From assembly GCA_015680685.1 (NCBI GenBank), contig MNCI01020980.1, positions 673,177-737,176 on the forward strand: DNA of 64,000 nucleotides, written 5' to 3'. The notes under the pieces are model-generated. The model searched no databases, was not told where the DNA came from, and saw only the letters and a program-made list of their open reading frames with translations. The position numbers and the translations under genes were made by a program. The stretch comes from Gnetum montanum (taxonomy: Eukaryota; Streptophyta; Gnetopsida; Gnetales; Gnetaceae). Each line of letters opens with the position of its first letter. Positions within the stretch are counted from its first letter, which is position 1. Positions 57,874 through 64,000 of the stretch are shown one piece after another.

Positions 57874-59859
57874 CTAGAATGAAGGATATCCCCCATAACT
57901 AAATGGTTGAGGATGGCAAGGATTAATAAATGGAAGTTGAGGATCCCCGCATGTTGGAAACATTGAACCTCAGTCATATTTACCCCATTGCGGTTCACAC
58001 ACTTGATTGTAGTAAGTGTAGTGGGAAAATTTGTAAGATGTGATTCTTGGATAAAGAGTTGACCCACTATGATATTTGTGACTGTACGATGGTATGCAAG
58101 GATCGGGGTGGTGCCCTCCATGGCTATGTTCATTGGGCCGTATGGTTGTTGGAGTGTTAATTGGTGGCCCTGATGAAGTAACATGAGCCATTGGGTTCGA
58201 AGAGAGGGGTGCATCACAATGTTGGGCTTGTGCTAAGTTGGAGGATGTAGTGGCCTTGGAATTGGGTTGTCCCTTCTTATGATCATGTCTAAAGAAGGGA
58301 TGCCTTTGATGTTGAGGAGGCCTCTCACTGTTGTTAGTAATATTAGCATAAGTGACGTTCGTGGTATGTTGCTGTGGTGCAGACACCTTAGGAACAGTTG
58401 GTGGTGATGTAGAAGGAGGGAAAGGATGAGAATGTTGAAATTTAGGAGAAATGTGAGGTGCACAAGGTGGTGGTTGTGTTGAGGACATGGGAGGATAGTA
58501 TTGAGGAGAATGATAATGCAGTGAGATAGAGTATGTTGGGCCAATTAGAGAAACAAGGTATTGGACTAGATAAGCATTTGAATTCAGATGATATGAAGGG
58601 TGTCTCTAGTTTAGGGGTGGCTTCCCCCACGACTGGGATTGTTGCCACTATGATCGAACACAGTGTCTCTGTTCGAACTCTAGGTGTAACATGTTTCCCC
58701 AATGCTCATATAAATATAACAAGATTGGGCATTGTCCCTTAGGGTGATCATATAGGCAAATGTTACATTCATACGTATGATCAGCAATTGAGCTCTTATT
58801 TTCTTCATCCCCTCTTTCTGATTGTCTAATGATATTTTTTCCTGCTTCTCAGGTTGTCAAAACTCTATCTCCAATAATATCAATATATTCTCCACACTTT
58901 TTATGCATCCATTCCAACATCTTATTAATCTTTGCCTTGACTTCCTCTAATGATTTTTGTACCGGCAAAGATGGTTCTTCCTTCTTGAGATTGGTTGATT
59001 TCTCCTTTTTGTGATTATGGATCTTTGTTAAGTTGAGATTTTGGTCCTATTGATGTTTTTCAACACTCTCCCATCTAGCCATTTCCCCTTCTTCTTTTGC
59101 TACCCACTTAATAAGCTCTTGAACTTGATGGGTTCGTAAGTCATATAGTTGACCTTGGGCGTACATCCCTATGGTCTCTCTTATTTCATCATGAAGCCCA
59201 TCAATGATATGATACATTAGCCTTTCCTTGGAGAACTCATGTCTTGGATAGTTGTTTAACAGTGCATAATATCTTTATAAGGCCATGTCCAAGGGTTCAT
59301 GTTGTGCTTGTTTCCATTCTTGGATTTGTTTCCTCAAGGCTGATACTCTTGCGTAGGTTTGATATCTTTCGTTAAAGAGTTCTACCATTGTTGGCCAACG
59401 TCGTATTAAGCTTGGTTTTAAAGATCTATACCATACTTTTGCTTGGCCAACGAGTGTCATAGGGAAGAGCTTCAGTTTTTTCCAACCATTATCAATGTTG
59501 TTCCATGCACAGACATCATAGAAGGCTTGTAAATGTTGATGTGGATCTAAGTCATAGCCTCTTGAGAAATTAGGGAAGTTGTTTAAATCGAGCCTAGGTA
59601 GACAAATCTCTTTACGATGCCTATGAGAGATTCAAACAACCTCTTGTATTTGCATTAGGCTTGTAGTGGCCAGTAGGGGTTCATCATCATCATGTAAGTT
59701 ATGCTTTCATGTGTTGGGACGATGTTGCCTTCATTTATGTTTATAAGAAATCCCCACTTCAGGTTGCATACTCCAATCTTCATTGTCATATAGTTCATTG
59801 GTTCTCCAATGAACTTCCTCACTAGATGTGGCATTAGTATAGTCTTGTAGGAGAGGCAT
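57874..59859 (-). pseudogene. gag of copy NA-3
   Basis: The ATG at 59859 starts MPLLQDYTNATSSEEVHWRT. The capsid core has GYDLDPHQHLQAF, KLKLFPMTLVGQAKVWYRSL (about 59485-59426), ELFNERYQTYARVSALRKQI and QHEPLDMAL. A zinc knuckle CNICLYDHPKGQC (about 58770-58732) follows, then a Pro/His/Gln-rich tail with HSHPFPPSTSPPTVPKV and a C-terminal YGGYPSF at 57880. About 660 codons are interrupted by six or more stops, several of them TAG or TGA where NA-2 has CAG or CGA. No protease follows. Confidence 0.8.
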
Positions 59860-59982
59860 GGTTGTGAAATTGTGTGTGAATTTATATGTGACTTTTTATA
59901 ATTATTTTTTTCGTAAAAGATATATCATTAAGTCTTGTACAACGACCTTGTATGATATAACTAATCTAGGTAACTAGCACTA

Positions 59983-60001
59983 TCCTCGGCAACGGTGCCA
60001 A
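59983..60001 (-). other. Primer binding site of copy NA-3
   Basis: On the minus strand TTGGCACCGTTGCCGAGGA follows the 5' LTR. It is the best match in the window to the tRNA-Asp-type site. Confidence 0.8.
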
Positions 60002-60772
60002 TGATCAGTGGCAAGGTACCCCTACACTTAGCCATATGAATACTAGTGTTTCACACGCGATCCAGTCAAACTCCGCAGATGAACTAGTTGTGGTATCTAG
60101 ATGGTTATCCTTAGGCCATAGTCCACTGTCTTCCCATTTGGACTAGTGTTAACTTTGTCACGTATGGTTTAGTCTAGAATGAGGTGTATGATGTGTTCCT
60201 ATGCTATCGCTACTCGGTTTAATGGAAATTGATATTAACTAAGCTAAGAGGAAAAGGGAGAGAGAATCTAAGCTAGCCTAAGTGCGATGAGCATCTGTTC
60301 CTCGATCATCCGTACACATCTTGGACTTCGTGTGCAATTACCACTGGGATTACCAAGTGTAGATCCTACGTACGCTACTGGGCTACCAAGTAGTCAAACT
60401 TAAATTCTCATAATCAAGTCATACTCATTTTGTGTTTAATAGGAGTTTAGGATGAAGAGATATTAACTAAGAAAGTAGTAAATAACAATTAAAGAATTTA
60501 TTAAGCTAAGTGAATGCTGCAATGATGAAGTAATCTCGATCTTTATTTTTGGTCATGTGTGTGTCTGAGTACGTCACACTCGAATAAAGGTGTTGTACAA
60601 TTACAATCACCACACTGCGGGCATACACTGGGAGAGAAGGGTTGAAAGGAAAAACAAAAACAAAAATCAAAACTTAACTCTAAAAACTGATGCTTATCGG
60701 AGTTGTCTACCTCTTATTTATAGATGAGGAGACAGGCTACGATATTGTGGCTAACTAAATGGCGACTCATCA
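60002..60772 (-). repeat. 5' LTR of copy NA-3
   Basis: On the plus strand it runs from TGATCAGTGGCAAGGTACC to GCGACTCATCA, 771 bp. It has an intact reversed TATA box (CTCTTATTTATAG, 60711-60723). Only one half palindrome (CTACGATATTGTGG) remains in U3, where the left LTR keeps a full one. Confidence 0.9.
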
Positions 60773-60984
60773 TAGTTCTTGGGGATTCGTGAAACTATGG
60801 TTAGTATTTTTAGAAAATGCAATGGTTGAAAAAATTTAATATCTCTTAGGAGGATGTGCAACAAAATCCTAGGCATATTCACCAACTAGTCAAGTAGAAG
60901 GTTTTAACACATATGTGGTTTAATGTAAAAGGCAAGAGACAACTTTATTTACATCACATTAAATTTAATAAACTAGATGTGGAA

Positions 60985-61600
60985 GCTTACTATCTCTTAG
61001 TTGCTATTCCAATCAAGTATCAAAATGTTATCAACAAGCTTCACTTAAGTTCTCATGATCTTAGAATTGAAAGTGAAAGGTAGATTCAACTCCTCCTAGA
61101 AGAGTGCATGTATAGGTTGTGCAGGTAAGAAGCCCTTGAAGATGAGTTACAAGTATTTATTTCTTGTGTCGTGACTACCCATTTGAGATAGAGTTATAAT
61201 GTTACAAGAAAAACACTTGTAAGATTTGTTTTTGTTGTCCCTATTGGTGCTTGGTTAATTTGTATAGTCTATCTTTATTTTTCATGAAAATATAATATTT
61301 GCTTAATAAATCATATGGGTCTTTAGATGTAATCAAGCTTCAATTTTTGGATCTAGCACACTTGTAATATGGCTTCAATTTCAATTTCATACAACATTAC
61401 ACAAAATAAGCTAATGAAAGGTGGGTTAAGTAGTTGCAAAAGGTTGCCAATTCAAGTCACATTTAGAACACTTTATATTAAACAATGAGGTGTTAGCATA
61501 ATGGTAGACACTTGATTTAGAAGCTCTAGGTCATGGATTCAATTTTGTTAGGCAATGCTGAGTTATTTGAAGTTCTAATTGGACTATGTCTTGGATTTAC
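60985..61600 (-). repeat. Interspersed repeat R1, copy B
   Basis: This is the reverse complement of the block at 15130-15760. Shared words include TGCTATTCCAATCAAGTA, TTGAAGATGAGTTACA, TACCCATTTGAGA, GTATAGTCTATCTTTATT and AAGTTCTAATTGGACTA (as AAGTTCTAATTGGAC). Identity by eye is about 75%. Confidence 0.65.
61483..61600 (+). repeat. SINE-like tRNA head at the end of R1 copy B
   Basis: GTGTTAGCATAATGGTAGAC (A box) and GGTCATGGATTCAATTTTG (B box) are followed by GCAATGCTGAGTTATTTGAA. The order is as in the other SINE-like units. Confidence 0.45.
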
Positions 61601-61654
61601 TATAGTGAGATTTTTTTGGGATTAACAATGAGATGTAAGTTTGCACCTATGTAT

Positions 61655-61718
61655 GTAGCATAGTAGTCAAGATATCCACTTTTGGATGGGGAAGTTGGGG
61701 GTTCAATTCCTATGCTGC
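61655..61718 (+). repeat. tRNA-like sequence (decayed)
   Basis: The ends GTAGCAT and ATGCTGC pair over seven bases like an acceptor stem. TAGCATAGTAGTCAA resembles an A box, and GGGGGTTCAATTCCT is a good B box. The T stem and anticodon arm do not fold, so it is a tRNA-derived relic or SINE head, not a working tRNA. Confidence 0.4.
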
Positions 61719-61734
61719 TTCTAAATGTGGCAAC

Positions 61735-62429
61735 AACAAAGTAACTTTGTGATGGGAAATTCTTGTTTAGTGGGTCACATCTATCTTATTGTGGTGAAGG
61801 AGGTTGTGCTACCTGCTATGTCTATTACTTAGTTAAAGAAAAAAAAGATATTGGCCTTGTGGCAAGGTTCTTGATTTGAAATTATGGGTTTAATTCTTGT
61901 AAGTAATATTGAGTAATAAAATTCTCCTCTTATCATCATCATCCTACCTTTATGTCAACAAAATGAGGTTGGCTATCATAAAGGCTCATCACCCAAAGGC
62001 TCAATGTTCATTATGCTAAGGTGAGGTCCTAGGAAAAATAGTGTATGAGTTATAGATCAACCTAATACCTCAAGGCTAGGTCACATGTGACGACTTTTTA
62101 CCCCTCTTCCTTTGGATAAGGCCACCATCCATGGAAGCAACTAAGGTATGCAAGCACAACTATCTTGTGAGCTATCCATGTTGAAAAATCCAAATGCTTT
62201 GAAATACGATAAATCTTAAATTAGCTTTGTTCCTTGCAACTTTTACCTTATTCCATTTTCTCTTTGCGAAGAGTATGGCTCCCCACACTATGCAAAATGC
62301 ACAACGATCTCATGTGAATCTGCGATTGGCTAAAGATAGTATCATTGTTTTTTCTTTTTTCTATTGGTTAAAAACCTTGGTCGTTATCGTGATCATCAAA
62401 CAGGGTTGAATACTTCAGTTGTTTTTCAC
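61735..62429. other. Low-copy DNA with one further SINE-like unit
   Basis: TTGGCCTTGTGGCAAGGTTC and ATGGGTTTAATTCTTG (61850-61905) resemble A and B boxes. The rest has no recognised feature, and the 60-codon ORF at 62227 has no motif. Confidence 0.35.
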
Positions 62430-62440
62430 CATTCTTTTTT

Positions 62441-63513
62441 GCTGAGCAACTAACAAAGTTAATCATAGAGAATAAAAAGGTGGCTAAAGAAAAAGAGAAG
62501 GCTATTTGGGATGCCTCCACAGCACAGGCGCAAACTCATGTGCATCTTAAGGCACTCAAGGCCTTGCAAGAAGAAAATAAATAGCTTGCAACTGACAACC
62601 TTCGGTTGACCACTATAGAAAAGCAAAAGAATGTTCTCAATGAACACTTTCATCAATTACGAGAAAAATTCATTCAGGTCAACCGAGACATGAGCCATTT
62701 AGCTAGAGAAAATTGAATTCTCTTGATGGAGGAGGTATGCACCATTCGTCAAAAGTCAGAGATTGAGATAAGCGCATGGTAGAATGAGGCTAAACGACAT
62801 GAGAAGCTGAAGGAGCACTTCTGGGATCAGGTGGGGATGTATAAAAAAATCCTGGAAAAGGAGATCCATATGGCCAAGGCCTAGATCAATGCTATCAGTG
62901 CTCAACACACTGACTGGCAGGCTGTATTGGACACGTATGACTTCGCCCACCAAGCGAAAGTTAAGAGCTGAGACCTGTAGATTCAAGATTTGATAGAATA
63001 CATGGAGTTGACAAACCGTAGATATGCCAACCTTGCCATGTTAATAGTAGGGCATCCAAGGATAGAGCTTGAGTAGTAGGTAGCAACCACCAACATCAAA
63101 TACGAAGCAGAATTTGTAGAGCATAAGAAGCTGTTAGAAAAAATGGAAGTTGCAAATCTTGAACTTGAGGTGGTGAAAGCCAACTACAAAGGACAAAAGG
63201 GTGTTGCAATGAACTTGGCTTGATGGCTAACATATTTTTAGGAGTACAAAGATAAAGCTAGAGCCTATGAGAAGGAATGATGGGTGTTTTCGGCTTGGTA
63301 TGTCAAAGCTAATCAAATGTTTCTGCAATTACCCTGTCTATGGGAAGTGTCGACTCCATCAAACATTGGAACACTAGCATGGATGGCACAAGACCCTCGG
63401 ACTGAAGAGGAGAAGCTTCAGGCCATATTTCAGCGTCATCAAACCTCAAAACATAGAGCACAAGATAAAGGGAAGGCACCAATGGAGGAGCCACTGCCAC
63501 CAGGAAGTACATG
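62441..63513 (+). pseudogene. Accessory ORF, coiled-coil C-terminal part (copy NA-4)
   Basis: One reading frame runs the whole 1.07 kb without an indel but with about 12 stop codons. Recognisable segments are KEKEKAIWDASTAQAQTHVH, LKALKALQEENK, KQKNVLNEHFHQLREKFIQV, WDQVGMYKKILEKEIHMAKA, NLELEVVKANYKGQKGVAMN and, at the end, ANQMFLQLPCLWEVSTPSNI and DKGKAPMEEPLPPG. Heptad Leu/Glu/Lys pattern indicates a long parallel coiled coil. Most stops stand where NA-3 has Gln or Arg, so single transitions killed it. Confidence 0.65.
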
Positions 63514-63662
63514 AGTTTCAAATTTTTGTAGTTGTAGAACATCTGTGTTGTGTCTTTATTTTTTTTCCATTTCACACTACGGCATAGTTCCATTTTCACC
63601 ATCCAATAATCCCATACCTATCCACTATGTAATAATTGTAACTCGAGGATGAGTTTTCATTT

Positions 63663-63675
63663 AGTCGTGGGGGTT
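63663..63675 (+). other. Polypurine tract of copy NA-4
   Basis: AGTCGTGGGGGTT precedes the LTR start TGATAAGTCG. Confidence 0.7.
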
Positions 63676-64000
63676 TGATAAGTCGCGTTTTCGGCAACCG
63701 CGATATCATGTACATGATATCGCAGTCATGATATCTCATACGTGATATTGCATGCTCATCGCGATATCACATACGCGATATCATAGCCCGTCACCAGTCC
63801 TATAAATAAGAGGTGGCTCTCCCATGTTTTATAACTAAGATTTAGATTGTAGCTAGACACTGGTAGTTTAATCCCTCCAAAGTTAGAATTATTTTCCAGT
63901 GCCTGCCCGCAGTGTGGTGAATGTAATTGTACAACATCCTTTATTCGAGTGTGACGTACTTGGACACGCACATGACCGACAATAAAGATCAAGATTACTT
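63676..64000 (+). repeat. 3' LTR of copy NA-4, cut by window end
   Basis: The LTR starts TGATAAGTCGCG. U3 has four to five ATATC(A/G)YGTA / GCGATATC palindromic motifs (63700-63785), then CCTATAAATAAGAGGTGGC at 63800. The sequence ends just past an AATAAAGATC polyadenylation motif (63981). Confidence 0.8.

Larger units (their letters stand above)
52319..60772 (-). mobile_element. Complete non-autonomous gypsy element with accessory ORF (copy NA-3)
   Basis: TAGTT flanks both ends (52314-52318 and 60773-60777), proving one insertion event of 8454 bp. Read right to left: 5' LTR, PBS, gag, spacer, internal promoter, accessory ORF, PPT, 3' LTR. No protease, RT, RNase H or integrase motif is found in any frame. 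It must have used enzymes from a relative, plausibly the autonomous type seen at 22.9-38.7 kb, which shares LTR ends, PBS, PPT and gag core. It is the reference copy for the family in this window. Confidence 0.9.
62430..64000 (+). mobile_element. 3' fragment of non-autonomous gypsy element (copy NA-4)
   Basis: The fragment starts abruptly inside the accessory ORF (position equal to about 54325 in NA-3), continues through the PPT and into a 3' LTR cut by the window end. There is no gag or 5' LTR. Upstream DNA is unrelated, so the copy is 5'-truncated. Confidence 0.75.

Noticed and set aside
52319-60772. DNA transposon carrying a transposase-like gene
   Set aside because: LTRs, tRNA-Asp-type PBS, PPT and gag show it is an LTR element.
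61655-61718. Functional tRNA gene
   Set aside because: Only the acceptor stem and B box fit; T and anticodon stems do not pair and the length is short.

Overview
This window is intergenic DNA from a plant nuclear genome with a high repeat load. Evidence for this is nested Ty3/gypsy LTR retrotransposons with a tRNA-Asp-type primer site (the Athila/Tat type), a plant-style non-LTR (LINE) relic, tRNA-headed SINE-like repeats, low GC, and many nonsense codons of the CAG-to-TAG and CGA-to-TGA kind expected from CHG/CG methylation. A seed plant with a large genome, such as a conifer, is plausible but the species cannot be fixed. The only host gene seen is a six-exon short-chain dehydrogenase/reductase (SDR) pseudogene at 17.9-19.5 kb on the minus strand. 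There are no bacterial-type genes, CRISPR arrays or intact rRNA/tRNA genes.

Left block (1-14.7 kb): a three-level nest. A plus-strand non-autonomous element (1-3668) sits in the gag of a minus-strand element (3669-4868), which sits in the reverse transcriptase of a plus-strand autonomous-type element (4869-10558). That last element also carries a 1-kb insertion in RNase H, and its 3' LTR is cut off where a minus-strand LINE begins (10560-12004). A minus-strand solo LTR follows (13807-14659). Middle low-copy block (14.7-21.8 kb): SINE-like repeats, a run of six successive local tandem duplications (15983-16697), and the SDR pseudogene. Next come a solo LTR with target-site duplication (TSD) ACTAT (21810-22638) and an outer gypsy element (22950-38705). 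The outer element's protease codons are split by a second complete gypsy insertion (26625-34046, TSD ACTAC).

Right block (38.7-64 kb): two long minus-strand copies (38706-45310; 52319-60772, TSD TAGTT) and one plus-strand fragment (62430-64000) of the same non-autonomous family as copy 1. These elements have LTRs, a primer binding site (PBS), gag and a polypurine tract (PPT), but no protease, reverse transcriptase or integrase. In place of pol they have an internal TATA promoter and a long accessory ORF with a globular N-terminal half and a coiled-coil C-terminal half.

The most unusual observation is regulatory. U3 regions carry arrays of short palindromes (ATATCGCG-type, GCATCGA-type or other) directly upstream of a conserved TATAAATAAGAGG-type promoter. 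In the three elements where an internal promoter can be seen, it carries the same palindrome type as that element's own LTR. This suggests a sequence-specific control circuit shared by the LTR and the accessory-ORF promoter. That is inference. All coding regions in the window are broken, and functional calls rest on motifs read by eye.
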